Source: Hoylesella buccalis ATCC 35310 (lineage in GTDB: Bacteria; Bacteroidota; Bacteroidia; Bacteroidales; Bacteroidaceae). From it: 64,000 nucleotides of DNA. Shown piece after piece: positions 18,488 through 28,290 of the stretch. The notes beneath the pieces are model-generated. The model was not told where the DNA came from. It made no database searches and saw only the letters and a program-made list of their open reading frames with translations. Position 1 is the first letter of the stretch. Each line of letters begins with the position of its first letter. The translations under genes and the position numbers were made by a program. Location: positions 62,001 through 126,000 of the forward strand of contig NZ_CP102287.1 in NCBI RefSeq assembly GCF_025151385.1, in the 5' to 3' direction.

Positions 18488-19459
18488 TTATTCCCTCCAC
18501 CCATTTAGGAAGTCTTTCGCGCTCATGCGTTTTTTTCCAGCCATCTGCAGCTCCGTGATTTCCAGCCAGTTGTCTTCAGTTGCGAAATACAGTTTCTTGT
18601 TTTCCACCCACATCGTACCCGGTGTTTCATCAGCAGCAAGGTTGGTTTTGCTTGATTTGTAAATCTTCAACGTCTGCTGTTTGCCGTTGCCGTCGATGGC
18701 GATGGTCCATGCTGCTGGATACGGACTTAGTCCGCGGATGAAATCGTACACCCGTTTAGCCGGCTGATGCCAATTGATTTGGCACGTCTCCTTGAAGATT
18801 TTCGGTGCCGGATGCAGTTCGGCTTCGTCCATCGCATAGTGTTCTTGCGGTGTCGATGGAATCTCTCCGCCGTTCTCAATCAATTGGTCAATGGTTTCAA
18901 GGCATAGCTGTGCCCCCAGCACCATAAGGTGATTGTAGACATACTCTACGTCAGCATCATCGGGAATCGGCATCGATTTTTGCAGGATAATGCGCCCGGT
19001 GTCGATTTGATGGTCCAGAAAGAACGTAGTGACCCCGGTGGTTGTCTCGCCGTTGATGACGGCCCAGTTGATGGGTGCGGCCCCCCGATACTGAGGTAAG
19101 AGCGCCGCGTGCACGTTAAAGGTACCCAGTGGGGGCATGGCCCACACCACCTCGGGCAGCATGCGAAAGGCCACAACCACCTGAAGGTCGGCTTTATAGC
19201 TGGCCAACTGCTCCACAAAGGCGGGGTCTTTCATCTTCTGGGGCTGCAAAACGGGCAATCCTTGCGCCAAGGCGTACTTCTTCACCTCGGATGCCTGTAA
19301 TGTGTCGTGATGTCGACCTACGGGCTTGTCGGGTTGTGTGACCACGGCCACAACGTTGTAACCTCCCTCCACGAGTGCGCGGAGCGAACCTACGGCAAAC
19401 TCTGGGGTGCCCATGAAGACGATTCGTAGATTCTCTTTCGTGAGTTGTTCTTGATGCAT
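18488..19459 (-). CDS. fmt: Methionyl-tRNA formyltransferase
   Basis: Fmt formylates initiator Met-tRNA with 10-formyl-THF. The 323-residue product has RIVFMGTPEFAVGSLRAL at the N-terminus, FNVHAALLPQYRGAAPINWA (the folate-binding and catalytic NxH region) and TGVTTFFLDHQIDTGRIIL. The C-terminal tRNA-binding domain runs from about residue 205. The open frame extends to 19519, but a strong promoter lies at 19490-19520, so the start is set at the Met of MHQEQLTKENLR at 19459, giving a ~25-base leader. Confidence 0.95.
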   Translation of the reverse strand: MHQEQLTKENLRIVFMGTPEFAVGSLRALVEGGYNVVAVVTQPDKPVGRHHDTLQASEVKKYALAQGLPVLQPQKMKDPAFVEQLASYKADLQVVVAFRMLPEVVWAMPPLGTFNVHAALLPQYRGAAPINWAVINGETTTGVTTFFLDHQIDTGRIILQKSMPIPDDADVEYVYNHLMVLGAQLCLETIDQLIENGGEIPSTPQEHYAMDEAELHPAPKIFKETCQINWHQPAKRVYDFIRGLSPYPAAWTIAIDGNGKQQTLKIYKSSKTNLAADETPGTMWVENKKLYFATEDNWLEITELQMAGKKRMSAKDFLNGWRE

Positions 19460-19489
19460 CTGTTCGAGATGGATTTGTAGTTCGAGATA

Positions 19490-19520
19490 CAAAGATAGGA
19501 CAATTCGATAGGATAGCAAA
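19490..19520 (-). promoter_or_regulatory. Promoter of fmt-tsaC-CLC
   Basis: On the minus strand TTTG is followed after 19 bases by TATCTTTG, a full consensus match. It fixes the fmt start downstream of 19490. Confidence 0.75.
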
Positions 19521-19576
19521 TATTTTGGACTTTTTTCTTTTTGTTTTGCTGTATTTTCCTTGTTTTTCTACCGTTC

Positions 19577-19642
19577 CAAAGTCAATGAGTTTGGAGGTCA
19601 AAGTCAATGGGTTTGGAGGGTAAAGTCAATGAGTTTGGAAAA
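19577..19642 (-). repeat. 22-bp tandem repeat, three units, inverted relative to 7979
   Basis: Three 22-bp units begin at 19577, 19599 and 19621 with CAAAGTCAATGAGTTTGG or near-identical sequence. Read on the minus strand they are the same family as the array at 7979-8066. They lie upstream of the fmt promoter, in the divergent gap between fmt and the polysaccharide locus. Confidence 0.85.
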
Positions 19643-19756
19643 GACGCTCTATAGACGCGGTGAAAATAAGGTAAATGGACTGGGCTACGGGTGTTGAATG
19701 ATGGCCCGAAGTATTTTGCTTTCTGATTTTCATGCCTACAATAATAGATGTAAAAA

Positions 19757-19787
19757 TTGCAGCATTGAAGAAAAATATTTAACTTTG
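19757..19787 (+). promoter_or_regulatory. Candidate promoter of the polysaccharide locus
   Basis: TTG at 19757-19759, 20 bases, then TAACTTTG at 19780-19787. It is the only good match I found in the 625-bp gap before glf. A transcript from here would have a leader of about 290 bases. Confidence 0.5.
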
Positions 19788-19794
19788 CCCACAG

Positions 19795-20084
19795 AACTAG
19801 ATACGCTATGTTTTGAGTGCTCTGCGGGTGATATGATTGCCCTACGGTGGAGTTGAGAAACGGAGAAGAGTAAGCGCACTTGCCTGTCAGCTGGATGGGT
19901 GAGGAGAAGATGGTCTATCCTTTTTCGTTCTATGCTTTATAGAGCATTCAATTCCTTTTTCAGCAGTGTGTACCTATTCATCCTTTGTATAGAAAACTTC
20001 AGATGAATTCCTACAGTCGGCACTGCGTATCGTGCGCAGAATCGATGATACATCCTATCACATTTGTTCCCTCTTTTTACTAAT
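19795..20084 (+). other. Long untranslated leader before glf (inferred)
   Basis: No credible open frame was found between the candidate promoter and the glf start. Small inverted repeats are present, for example ATGCT-TTATAG-AGCAT near 19932-19947. Long leaders before Bacteroidales capsule operons are often sites of antitermination control, but no UpxY/NusG-like gene was seen in this window. Confidence 0.35.
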
Positions 20085-21227
20085 ATGACGGCTTTGAGCA
20101 CCCAAAAATATGATTTTCTCATTGTTGGCGCAGGGCTCTTTGGCTGTATGTTCGCCCACTTGGCAACCCAACGAGGCAAGAAGTGTCTGGCGATTGACAA
20201 ACGGCCTCACCTGGGCGGCAATCTTTATTGCGAACACCTGGAGGGCATTCATGTGCATCAGTATGGCGCTCACATCTTCCATACGAACAGCAAGCGGGTG
20301 TGGGATTTTGTTAATTCCATCGTGGAGTTCAATCGCTACACCAATTCGCCGGTGGCCAACTACAAGGGACAGCTCTACAATCTGCCGTTCAATATGAACA
20401 CGTTTTATCAGATGTGGGGCGTCAGAACGCCGGCAGAGGCGCAGGCCAAGCTTGACGAGCAGCGTGCCGAAGCTGTGGCTAAGATGAAAGCCGAAGGCAT
20501 TGACGAGCCTCGCAACTTGGAAGAGCAGGCCTTGGTGCTCATCGGCCGCGACATCTACGAACGGCTCATCAAGGGGTACACCGAGAAGCAGTGGGGGAGG
20601 AAGTGCACAGAGCTACCCCCATTCATCATCAAGCGGTTGCCTGTGAGGTTGGTTTTTGACAACAACTATTTTAACGACCGCTATCAAGGCATTCCCATAG
20701 GAGGATATAACAAGCTGATAGACGGACTGTTGGATGGTGTTGAGACCCAGGTGAACACTGACTTCTTTGACGATCGAGACAAGTGGAACGGTGTGGCTGA
20801 CAAGATTGTATATACCGGGAAAATCGATGAATATTTCGACTATGCTCTGGGCAAGCTTGAGTATCGCACCGTGCGTTTCGAAACCGAGGTGCTCAACACG
20901 GCCAACTACCAGGGTAATGCGGTGGTGAACTACACGGAAGCTGAGGTGCCCTACACGCGTATTATCGAGCACAAGCACTTCGAGATGTTTGGTCCGGATG
21001 TGGATAAAAATCCCAAAACTGTCATCTCGCGTGAATATTCTACGGAGTGGGTACCCGGCATGGAATCCTACTATCCCGTGAACGACAGTCGCAACAGCGA
21101 ACTGTATGCCCGCTACAAGGCGTTGGCTGACAAGGAGGAAAATGTGATCTTTGGTGGGCGTTTGGCAGAATATAAATATTACGACATGGCACCGATTGTA
21201 GACAAGGTGCTGAGCATGTTTGATTAA
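20085..21227 (+). CDS. glf: UDP-galactopyranose mutase, copy 1
   Basis: This flavoenzyme converts UDP-galactopyranose to UDP-galactofuranose for surface polysaccharide synthesis. The 380 residues have the FAD-binding [18 protein letters not shown] (10-27), [47 protein letters not shown] and [15 protein letters not shown], all standard Glf motifs. The start is the ATG at 20085; an earlier in-frame TTG adds seven residues with no support. It is the first gene of the polysaccharide locus, 10 bp before gmd. A close paralogue lies at 29493. Confidence 0.93.
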   Translation: MTALSTQKYDFLIVGAGLFGCMFAHLATQRGKKCLAIDKRPHLGGNLYCEHLEGIHVHQYGAHIFHTNSKRVWDFVNSIVEFNRYTNSPVANYKGQLYNLPFNMNTFYQMWGVRTPAEAQAKLDEQRAEAVAKMKAEGIDEPRNLEEQALVLIGRDIYERLIKGYTEKQWGRKCTELPPFIIKRLPVRLVFDNNYFNDRYQGIPIGGYNKLIDGLLDGVETQVNTDFFDDRDKWNGVADKIVYTGKIDEYFDYALGKLEYRTVRFETEVLNTANYQGNAVVNYTEAEVPYTRIIEHKHFEMFGPDVDKNPKTVISREYSTEWVPGMESYYPVNDSRNSELYARYKALADKEENVIFGGRLAEYKYYDMAPIVDKVLSMFD

Positions 21228-21237
21228 GATAAGAATA

Positions 21238-22299
21238 ATGACAAGTTCAAAAGTAGCTTTAATCACCGGTATCACCGGGCAGGACGGCAGTTATTTGGCC
21301 GAATTCCTCATTGATAAAGGATATGAAGTGCACGGATTGCTGCGCCGCAGTTCGTCCTTCAATACGGGGCGCATCGAACACTTGTATTTGGACGAGTGGG
21401 TGCGCGACATGAAGAAAGACCGGTTGGTGAACCTGCATTGGGCCGACATGACCGACTCTTCGTCATTGATTAGAATCATTGGCGAGATTCATCCTACAGA
21501 AATATACAATCTGGCGGCACAGAGTCATGTGAAAGTGAGTTTCGATGTGCCCGAATACACAGCCGATACTGATGCTATTGGTGTGCTTCGATTGTTGGAA
21601 GCGGTGCGTATTTGCGGATTAGAAAAGAGTTGTCGCATCTATCAGGCCAGCACGTCAGAGTTGTTTGGCAAGGTACAAGAAGTTCCACAGAGGGAAACAA
21701 CGCCGTTTTATCCGCGTTCGCCCTACGCCGTGGCCAAGTTGTATGGCTTTTGGATTATGAAGAATTATCGCGAAAGTTATGGCATGTATTGCTGCAACGG
21801 CATTCTGTTCAATCATGAGAGCGAGCGTAGAGGAGAAACTTTTGTGACGCGAAAGATTACCTTGGCAGCGGCACGTATCGCACATGGGCTGCAAGATAAA
21901 CTGTATTTAGGTAACTTGGACGCTCGACGCGACTGGGGCTATGCACCCGATTATGTGCAGTGCATGTGGTTGATGTTGCAGCAAGAGCAGCCTGATGACT
22001 TCGTCATTGCTACAGGCGAGTATTATAGTGTACGCGATTTTGCCACCTTGGCATTCCATTATGCGGGCATCGAGCTTGAATGGCGTGATAAGGGGATGAA
22101 TGAGAAGGGTATTGACAAGGCGACGGGAAAGGTGCTTGTGGAGGTAGATCCCAAGTATTTCCGTCCTGCGGAGGTTGAGCAGTTGCTTGGTGACCCCACG
22201 AAGGCAAAAGAGAAACTTGGGTGGAATCCTCGCCAAACCAGCTTTGAAGAACTGGTGAAGCGAATGACGGAGTTTGATTTGAAGAATGTGAAAAAATAG
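21238..22299 (+). CDS. gmd: GDP-mannose 4,6-dehydratase
   Basis: Gmd converts GDP-mannose to GDP-4-keto-6-deoxymannose, the first step to GDP-L-fucose. The 353-residue SDR protein has [20 protein letters not shown] (7-26), [42 protein letters not shown], the catalytic [13 protein letters not shown] and [19 protein letters not shown]-fucose synthase follows after a 9-bp repeat array, completing the pathway. The ATG at 21238 starts ten bases after the glf stop. Confidence 0.95.
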   Translation: MTSSKVALITGITGQDGSYLAEFLIDKGYEVHGLLRRSSSFNTGRIEHLYLDEWVRDMKKDRLVNLHWADMTDSSSLIRIIGEIHPTEIYNLAAQSHVKVSFDVPEYTADTDAIGVLRLLEAVRICGLEKSCRIYQASTSELFGKVQEVPQRETTPFYPRSPYAVAKLYGFWIMKNYRESYGMYCCNGILFNHESERRGETFVTRKITLAAARIAHGLQDKLYLGNLDARRDWGYAPDYVQCMWLMLQQEQPDDFVIATGEYYSVRDFATLAFHYAGIELEWRDKGMNEKGIDKATGKVLVEVDPKYFRPAEVEQLLGDPTKAKEKLGWNPRQTSFEELVKRMTEFDLKNVKK

Positions 22300-22337
22300 G
22301 GAAAACAGCTTTTTTTCTTTCTAGATAACCCAGTTTT

Positions 22338-22418
22338 CCTAGATTACCTAGTATTCCTAGATTACCTAGTATTCCTAGATTTCCTAGCACTCCTAGGATT
22401 CCTAGTGTTCCTAGGAAA
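22338..22418. repeat. 9-bp tandem repeat between gmd and fcl
   Basis: Nine 9-bp units begin with CCTAG (CCTAGATTA, CCTAGTATT and variants) without interruption, with a degenerate unit just before at 22320. The array fills most of the 141-bp gap and ends 22 bp before the fcl ATG. Because the unit is three codons long, all frames stay open for long stretches. Confidence 0.85.
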
Positions 22419-22440
22419 TCAACAAACCCATCCATTCATC

Positions 22441-23652
22441 ATGGCATTATCAAAAACATCTAAAATATACATCGCTGGGCACCATGGCTTAGTGGGTTCT
22501 GCCATCTGGAAGAATCTTGAAGCAAGAGGGTACAGCCAACTGATAGGGCGCAGCCATAGCGAATTAGATTTAACCAATCAGCAGGCCGTTGACGACTTTT
22601 TCAAGACAGAACGTCCTGATGCGGTAGTGTTAGCCGCTGCCTTTGTGGGAGGTATCATGGCGAATAGTCTGTACAGAGCCGACTTCATCATGCAAAACAT
22701 GATGATGCAATGCAACGTGATTTCATCGGCTTATAAATATGGTGTGAAAAAACTACTCTTCTTGGGGTCTACCTGCATCTATCCAAAGAATGCACCACAG
22801 CCCATGAAAGAGGATGTGTTGTTGACCTCGCCGTTAGAGTACACCAACGAAGAATATGCCATTGCCAAGATTGCTGGACTGAAGATGTGCGAGAGCTATA
22901 ACCTGCAATATGGGACGAACTATATTGCGGTGATGCCCACCAATCTATATGGGCCCAATGACAACTTCCACCTGGAGAACAGTCATGTGATGCCTGCCAT
23001 GATGCGTAAGATATATTTGGCTAAACTGATTCATGAGGATAACTGGGAAGCCATTAGGGTAGATATGAACAAACGACCCATCAATCCTGTACAAACTTTG
23101 GCAGAGCAGATAGGAAAAGACAATGTTGACGGTGGGTGTAGTCAAGAACGTATCTTGCAGGCGTTGAAGTTTTATGGCATAGAAGACAACAAGGTAACAC
23201 TTTGGGGAACAGGCTCGCCATTGCGCGAGTTCCTTTGGAGTGAGGATATGGCAGATGCTTCGGTACACATCCTACTCAATGTAGACTTTAAGGATATCAT
23301 CGGCATTGAGAAATATTCGAGCGTGTTTTACGGCACTGCTACCAACGGTGAGGTAAATCGCAACAATAGCGAGGGGCGTGGCGGTGCTATCCCCTCTCTT
23401 GGCGAGATACGCAACTGTCATATTAATATAGGTACGGGAAAGGAACTGACCATCAAGCAACTTTCCGAACTCATTGTACGAACCATTGACTTTACAGGAA
23501 CCGTTGCATGGGACGAAAGCAAACCCGACGGAACTCCACGCAAGCTCATCGATGTGTCGAAGCTGCACTCTTTAGGTTGGACGCACAAAGTGGAAATAGA
23601 ACAGGGCGTGCAGAAGTTATACGATTGGTATAAGCAGTCGCTGCAAGGATAG
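22441..23652 (+). CDS. fcl: GDP-L-fucose synthase
   Basis: This epimerase/reductase makes GDP-L-fucose from the Gmd product. Motifs are KIYIAGHHGLVGSAIWKNLE (8-27), LAAAFVGGIMANSLYRADFI, LGSTCIYPKNAPQPMKED, the catalytic YAIAKIAGLKMCESY and MPTNLYGPNDNFHLENSHVM. At 403 residues it is longer than the usual ~310. A stretch of about 80 residues near 205-310 (NPVQTLAEQIGKDNVDGGCS onwards, and a later EVNRNNSEGRGG) is an insertion seen in some Bacteroidetes homologues. The start is the ATG at 22441; earlier codons read into the repeat array. Confidence 0.92.
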   Translation: MALSKTSKIYIAGHHGLVGSAIWKNLEARGYSQLIGRSHSELDLTNQQAVDDFFKTERPDAVVLAAAFVGGIMANSLYRADFIMQNMMMQCNVISSAYKYGVKKLLFLGSTCIYPKNAPQPMKEDVLLTSPLEYTNEEYAIAKIAGLKMCESYNLQYGTNYIAVMPTNLYGPNDNFHLENSHVMPAMMRKIYLAKLIHEDNWEAIRVDMNKRPINPVQTLAEQIGKDNVDGGCSQERILQALKFYGIEDNKVTLWGTGSPLREFLWSEDMADASVHILLNVDFKDIIGIEKYSSVFYGTATNGEVNRNNSEGRGGAIPSLGEIRNCHINIGTGKELTIKQLSELIVRTIDFTGTVAWDESKPDGTPRKLIDVSKLHSLGWTHKVEIEQGVQKLYDWYKQSLQG

Positions 23653-23696
23653 AATGCTATCTGATTTTTACTCCATTCCATTATAAAATTAGCATC

Positions 23697-24767
23697 ATGG
23701 AATCTATCGAAATTAAAGGCTATAAATCAATTAGAGATTTGAAGCTGAAATTGTCACCCGTTAATATATTAATAGGTGCAAATGGCAGTGGAAAGTCTAA
23801 TTTGTTGTCTTTTTTTGAACTGTTGAAAAATATGTATCTTCAACGGTTGAAAGAATATGTGGCTTTGCATGGAGGAATGGATAAATTCTTGTTTGAGGGA
23901 AGCAAGATAACAGATACGATTTATTCTCATCTTGATTTTGGTAAAAATGGTTATTCCTTTGAGTTGAAAGCTGGTACAGAGGGGTTTGTATTTACCAAGG
24001 AGGGACTATGGTATGCTAACAATCCGCATAAGGATAATCCCATGGATATATCTTCTTTTCAGACCGAATCAAAGCTTAATGATTCATCCGCTCCGCGAGC
24101 AAATTTCATCAAGAATTACTTGGCTGGTTTAGAGAAGTACCATTTCCACGATACCAGCGAGCATTCGCCATTTACACAGTGGTCAAATATACATAATGAT
24201 ATTTACCGCTTATATGATAAAGGTCAAAATTTAGCAGCTTTCTTGTATCATATTAAAAATGATAATCTGCAAAAGTATAATTTTATCGTTAAAACGGTAC
24301 AGAGCATAGCGCCATACTTTCGTGATTTCTCTTTTCATCCTAATGCGAAAGGGGATTTGAGATTGCAATGGGAAGATCGGTATAGTTCTATGGTGTATGG
24401 TGTTAATGATTTGTCAGATGGTACGATGCGTTTTATCGCTCTTTCTACTTTATTCCTTCAGCCAACCTTACCTCAAGTAATCATCATTGACGAGCCTGAG
24501 TTAGGATTGCATCCTGCCGCCATTAGTAAGTTGGCAGGGCTTATTAAGTCGGCAGCCGCAAAAGGATGTCAGGTGATAATAGCCACACAATCGACAGAAT
24601 TGCTTTCCAATTTTGAACCACAAGATGTAGTTACCGTAGACCAGATAAATGGTGAGAGTCATTTTGAGCGATTGGATGCAGACCAACTTTCTCAATGGGT
24701 TGATGAATATACACTGGACGAATTGTGGAAGCTTAGCATTATCAGCAAAGCCCAACCAAACACCTGA
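23697..24767 (+). CDS. RecF/OLD-like AAA ATPase (AAA_21 type), partner of a TOPRIM-like protein
   Basis: A 356-residue ABC/SMC-like ATPase. Walker A is ILIGANGSGKSNLLSF (24-39). The middle is variable. A signature-like LSDGTMRFIALSTLFL lies near 240, Walker B IIIDEPELGLHPAAI near 262 and an IIATQSTELL switch near 295. OLD-family and PARIS-type phage-defence ATPases share this plan. It begins 44 bp after fcl, and the next gene (DUF4276/TOPRIM-like) begins five bases after its stop, so the two form a unit. It has no sugar-related features and looks like an insertion in the polysaccharide locus. A defence role is inferred. Confidence 0.8.
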   Translation: MESIEIKGYKSIRDLKLKLSPVNILIGANGSGKSNLLSFFELLKNMYLQRLKEYVALHGGMDKFLFEGSKITDTIYSHLDFGKNGYSFELKAGTEGFVFTKEGLWYANNPHKDNPMDISSFQTESKLNDSSAPRANFIKNYLAGLEKYHFHDTSEHSPFTQWSNIHNDIYRLYDKGQNLAAFLYHIKNDNLQKYNFIVKTVQSIAPYFRDFSFHPNAKGDLRLQWEDRYSSMVYGVNDLSDGTMRFIALSTLFLQPTLPQVIIIDEPELGLHPAAISKLAGLIKSAAAKGCQVIIATQSTELLSNFEPQDVVTVDQINGESHFERLDADQLSQWVDEYTLDELWKLSIISKAQPNT

Positions 24768-24772
24768 TAAGG

Positions 24773-25423
24773 ATGTCAGTAAAACGACTGATTATAATAT
24801 GTGAGGGAGAGACAGAGCAAGAGTTTTGCAAAGCCCTGTTGATGCCTGAGTTGTCTAAGCAGAACATCAGTGTATACTGCCCACGCATAAAAAAGTCAAT
24901 GGGGGGAATTGTTAAGTGGGACGATTTGAGAAAGCAGATATTAAATCATCTCAGAGAAAACGCTTTTGTTACCCTGTTCATTGATTATTACGGTTTAACA
25001 GATAAGCATCATTTTCCTGCTTGGGAGGAGGTGCTGTGTAAGCAAGACAAGCAGGAGATAATAAATCGCTTATGCGAGGGAATGGAATGTGATATCAATG
25101 ATAGGCGCTTCATACCTTACATTCAGTTGCACGAATTTGAGTCCTTGCTATTTCATGACATAGATAGTTTTGATCATGTCTTTTCTGAAAAAGATTACAT
25201 TGATAGAGACGAGCTAACTCACATCCTTGAACAATATCCCAATCCCGAAGAAATCAATAATGGGCATGATACATCACCTTCGCACAGACTATCCAAAATA
25301 ATCAATGGTTATCAAAAGGTGATATATGGCAATATCATTGCCATGGAGATAGGACTTGATGGGATAAGGAAGAAATGTCCCTTATTCAACAAGTGGGTAG
25401 AGAGATTGTTGGCTTTGAGCTAA
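24773..25423 (+). CDS. DUF4276-like protein, putative TOPRIM nuclease
   Basis: 216 residues starting RLIIICEGETEQEFCKALL, in which the EGETE segment fits the first acidic motif of a TOPRIM fold, and VTLFIDYYGL near residue 70 could provide the second acidic group. IQLHEFESLLFHD near 121 is a signature of the DUF4276/RloB-like group. Such proteins occur next to AAA ATPases in predicted anti-phage modules. The five-base spacing to the ATPase indicates co-translation. The C-terminus (GIRKKCPLFNKWVERL) is also typical of the family. No experimental function is known to me for this exact pair. Confidence 0.75.
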   Translation: MSVKRLIIICEGETEQEFCKALLMPELSKQNISVYCPRIKKSMGGIVKWDDLRKQILNHLRENAFVTLFIDYYGLTDKHHFPAWEEVLCKQDKQEIINRLCEGMECDINDRRFIPYIQLHEFESLLFHDIDSFDHVFSEKDYIDRDELTHILEQYPNPEEINNGHDTSPSHRLSKIINGYQKVIYGNIIAMEIGLDGIRKKCPLFNKWVERLLALS

Positions 25424-25469
25424 GACTACTTCTGTAAATGGTAGACCAAACGAAATATAATTTTATCCT

Positions 25470-26720
25470 GTGAACAAAAAATATACCATTGCCGTAGCTG
25501 GCACGGGTTATGTAGGATTAAGCATCGCTACGTTGCTCAGTCAGCATCATCATGTACTGGCTGTTGATGTGGTGCAAGAGAAGGTAGACAAGATTAACAG
25601 ACGGGAATCTCCTATCAGTGATGAATACATAGAAAAGTTCTTTGCCGAGAAAGAACTCAATTTACAAGCAACGCTCGACGGAGAGACGGCTTATAAGCAG
25701 GCTGACTTTGTGGTGATTGCCACGCCAACTAACTACGACCCTGTGAAAAACTTCTTCGACACGTCGCATGTGGAAGAGGTCATCGAGTTGGTGATGAAGG
25801 TAAATCCTCATGCCATTATGGTTATCAAGAGTACGGTGCCTGTGGGGTATACGGCGAGCGTCAGTGAAAAATACAATTGTGGAAACATCCTCTTTGCCCC
25901 AGAGTTCTTGCGTGAGAGTAAGGCTCTCTACGACAATCTCTATCCCAGCAGAATCATCGTTGGACGACCTGCGGGAAATGAAAAGTTAGAACAGGCAGCC
26001 CACGATTTCGCCTCTTTGCTTCAGCAAGGCGCAATGAAAGAGAATGTTGACACGCTGTTCATGGGAACCACCGAGGCTGAGGCGGTGAAACTGTTTGCCA
26101 ACACCTATTTGGCACTTCGTGTCAGCTTCTTCAATGAATTGGATACATATGCCGAGATGAAAAACCTCTCCACCAAAGATATTATCCAAGGGGTAGGACT
26201 TGACCCACGCATAGGCTCGTTCTACAATAATCCATCGTTTGGTTACGGCGGCTATTGTCTGCCCAAGGACACCAAACAACTTTTGGCGAACTATGAGGAT
26301 GTTCCCGAAAATCTGATTGAGGCTATCGTACAGAGCAACCGCACGCGTAAGGACTTCATCGCCGACCGTGTTTTACGCAAAGCTGGCTATTATGATTATT
26401 TCAATCGGGGAGCTTTTGATACATCCAAAGAGAAAAAATGCGTGATAGGTATCTACCGCCTTACGATGAAGAGTAATAGTGACAACTTTAGGCAGAGCAG
26501 CATACAAGGAGTGATGAAACGCATTAAGGCTAAAGGTGCCGAGGTGATTGTTTACGAGCCTTCGCTTGAGGACGGCACCACTTTCTTTGGCAGTAGGGTG
26601 GTTAATGATTTGGATGCGTTCAAACAACAGTCTCAGGCCATTGTTGCCAATCGATACGACAGTTGTTTGGATGATGTGGAAGAGAAGGTATATACTCGAG
26701 ATATCTTTAAGCGGGATTGA
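25470..26720 (+). CDS. ugd: UDP-glucose 6-dehydrogenase, short enterobacterial-like type
   Basis: Oxidises UDP-glucose to UDP-glucuronate with two NAD+. The 416-residue protein has [19 protein letters not shown] (7-25), [32 protein letters not shown] and [15 protein letters not shown] near 258, with the catalytic Cys. The C-terminal domain contains [20 protein letters not shown]. Translation begins at a GTG ([11 protein letters not shown]). A second, quite different Ugd is at 49171, paired with an epimerase. This copy may therefore supply UDP-GlcA as such, or may belong to a separately acquired segment. Confidence 0.93.
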   Translation: MNKKYTIAVAGTGYVGLSIATLLSQHHHVLAVDVVQEKVDKINRRESPISDEYIEKFFAEKELNLQATLDGETAYKQADFVVIATPTNYDPVKNFFDTSHVEEVIELVMKVNPHAIMVIKSTVPVGYTASVSEKYNCGNILFAPEFLRESKALYDNLYPSRIIVGRPAGNEKLEQAAHDFASLLQQGAMKENVDTLFMGTTEAEAVKLFANTYLALRVSFFNELDTYAEMKNLSTKDIIQGVGLDPRIGSFYNNPSFGYGGYCLPKDTKQLLANYEDVPENLIEAIVQSNRTRKDFIADRVLRKAGYYDYFNRGAFDTSKEKKCVIGIYRLTMKSNSDNFRQSSIQGVMKRIKAKGAEVIVYEPSLEDGTTFFGSRVVNDLDAFKQQSQAIVANRYDSCLDDVEEKVYTRDIFKRD

Positions 26721-26780
26721 TGGATTGAAGGTTGTATGATGAGTTATCGAAAAACGCTTGTTAAAGAAAATAAGTATACG

Positions 26781-27980
26781 ATGAAAACATTCACTTTTCG
26801 TTGGCTGATATGCCTCTCATTGTTATTTTTCGTGACTCCTTGCCTGTATGCCCAGAGATTTATGCTTTCTGACATGTTTAGAGGATGGGGAAAGGATGCT
26901 AAAGAAGGTGTTTTAAAAAAATATACATCTGAAGAGCAAAACGGTCATCAATGGATTCTTGAAACGGATGGGAAAAATGGAGATAACATGAATAAGAAAA
27001 GCATGTTACACATCGGAACATCCAGTTGGGCCGTCACCAAAACTGTTTTAACTAGTTGTAATGAATTTGACAATGTCGATACCATACTTGTTTGTACAGA
27101 TTCCAATGCCCCCTATACCGTGAGTTTGTCGATAGACAACAAACCGGTAGAATCTAAAAAAGTAGCCAAAAATGCAGATATATGTGTTCTAGGTTTTTCT
27201 GCAAAAGGTGCGAGTGGCAAAGTCGAAGTGCTGATGAAATATGATGAGAGTTTGAAACAAGCAATGAGTATTTATTACATTGAAGTTATCTCTCGATTGT
27301 CTGATATTGTTGCGTTGTCTTCGCAACACATCAAATCTGGAGAGACTTATTCTTACCAAGTGCAGCGTATTTTCTCCAAAGACTATTGGAATACCATTTG
27401 CTTGCCGTTTGATGTGGAGGAGAGTCAAGTGCAGGAACTATTCGGGAATACCCATAGATTAAGAACTTTTACGGGGAATGTAGATGCGAATGGTACGATG
27501 ATTTTTACAGAAGCAAAGGAAATAAAAGCAGGTGTTCCCTATCTGCTAAAGCCTACAAAGACAGTAGAGTGTCCTATTTTTACGAATGTCATTTACACCA
27601 ATGCTGAACCTACTGTAGTGAGCGATCCAACGGGAGCTTTCTCTTTCGTGGGTGTTTTTAACCCCACGGAGCTGCAAACAGACGGTACAGAATTATTCCT
27701 TGGAAATGGTGACAAACTGTATAAACCCTCTTCATCGCATAACAGAATGAATGGTATGCGTGCATTCTTTAGAATAAACAAAAATTCAAACACATTATCA
27801 AATGGCAAATACGCCATACGGTTTGATGACGAAACCACCGCTATCATGTATATTCTTCCTGAATTGAAATCACATAAACCTCGTACTTACAACTTACGGG
27901 GAATGGTAGTGGACGATAGTCAACCTCTGCCACCAGGCATTTATGTCAAGAATGGAAAGAAGATATGTGTAAGTAAATAA
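26781..27980 (+). CDS. Secreted protein of unknown function
   Basis: Not recognised as a named family. The 399-residue product has a signal peptide (WLICLSLLFFVTPCLYAQ). The mature part is rich in beta-type segments such as SYQVQRIFSKDYWNTICLPF, a pattern common in Prevotella surface proteins. The C-terminus ends ...YNLRGMVVDDSQPLPPGIYV then KNGKKICVSK, close to the short tail found on many Bacteroidetes secreted proteins. An ATG at 26781 fits the signal peptide; the frame is open from 26736. It is followed after 9 bp by a small gene, so the two may be linked. Why it lies in a sugar locus is unclear. Confidence 0.6.
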   Translation: MKTFTFRWLICLSLLFFVTPCLYAQRFMLSDMFRGWGKDAKEGVLKKYTSEEQNGHQWILETDGKNGDNMNKKSMLHIGTSSWAVTKTVLTSCNEFDNVDTILVCTDSNAPYTVSLSIDNKPVESKKVAKNADICVLGFSAKGASGKVEVLMKYDESLKQAMSIYYIEVISRLSDIVALSSQHIKSGETYSYQVQRIFSKDYWNTICLPFDVEESQVQELFGNTHRLRTFTGNVDANGTMIFTEAKEIKAGVPYLLKPTKTVECPIFTNVIYTNAEPTVVSDPTGAFSFVGVFNPTELQTDGTELFLGNGDKLYKPSSSHNRMNGMRAFFRINKNSNTLSNGKYAIRFDDETTAIMYILPELKSHKPRTYNLRGMVVDDSQPLPPGIYVKNGKKICVSK

Positions 27981-27989
27981 GATATTGTC

Positions 27990-28202
27990 GTGCGTCAAAT
28001 TTATATAACTCCACATATAGATGTTTTATGTGTCAATAACACAACCCATCTGTTAGAAGAATCGGGCAAGTTAGGAGTAAACAAAAAAGGTAATGTAGAT
28101 ACAACAGGAAGCCCTAATGAGGGTGATGCTGGTGGTGCGCACTCCAAACTTTTTGAGTTTGAAGACGAAGATTCTTCTTGGAACGATCATTGTTGGGAGT
28201 AA
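27990..28202 (+). CDS. Small acidic protein of unknown function
   Basis: 70 residues from a GTG codon: an N-terminal beta-like part (RQIYITPHIDVLCVNNTTHL), a Gly/Asn-rich middle, then an acidic tail (EFEDEDSSWNDHCWE). Small proteins opening with an xIYITP-like motif are frequent in Prevotella next to secreted-protein genes and have no known role to me. The nine-base gap from the secreted protein supports co-transcription. Confidence 0.45.
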   Translation: MRQIYITPHIDVLCVNNTTHLLEESGKLGVNKKGNVDTTGSPNEGDAGGAHSKLFEFEDEDSSWNDHCWE

Positions 28203-28290
28203 GACAAAGGCTATTTTCTATAGTTAGTATCTCTCTTTTATATAATAATAGGTAACAATTTATAGAACAAGCCTTAAGTCAGATAACATT

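Noticed and set aside
22338..22418. Short tandem arrays as CRISPR
   Set aside because: Units of 8, 9, 11 or 22 bp run head to tail with no unique spacers, and no cas genes are seen.
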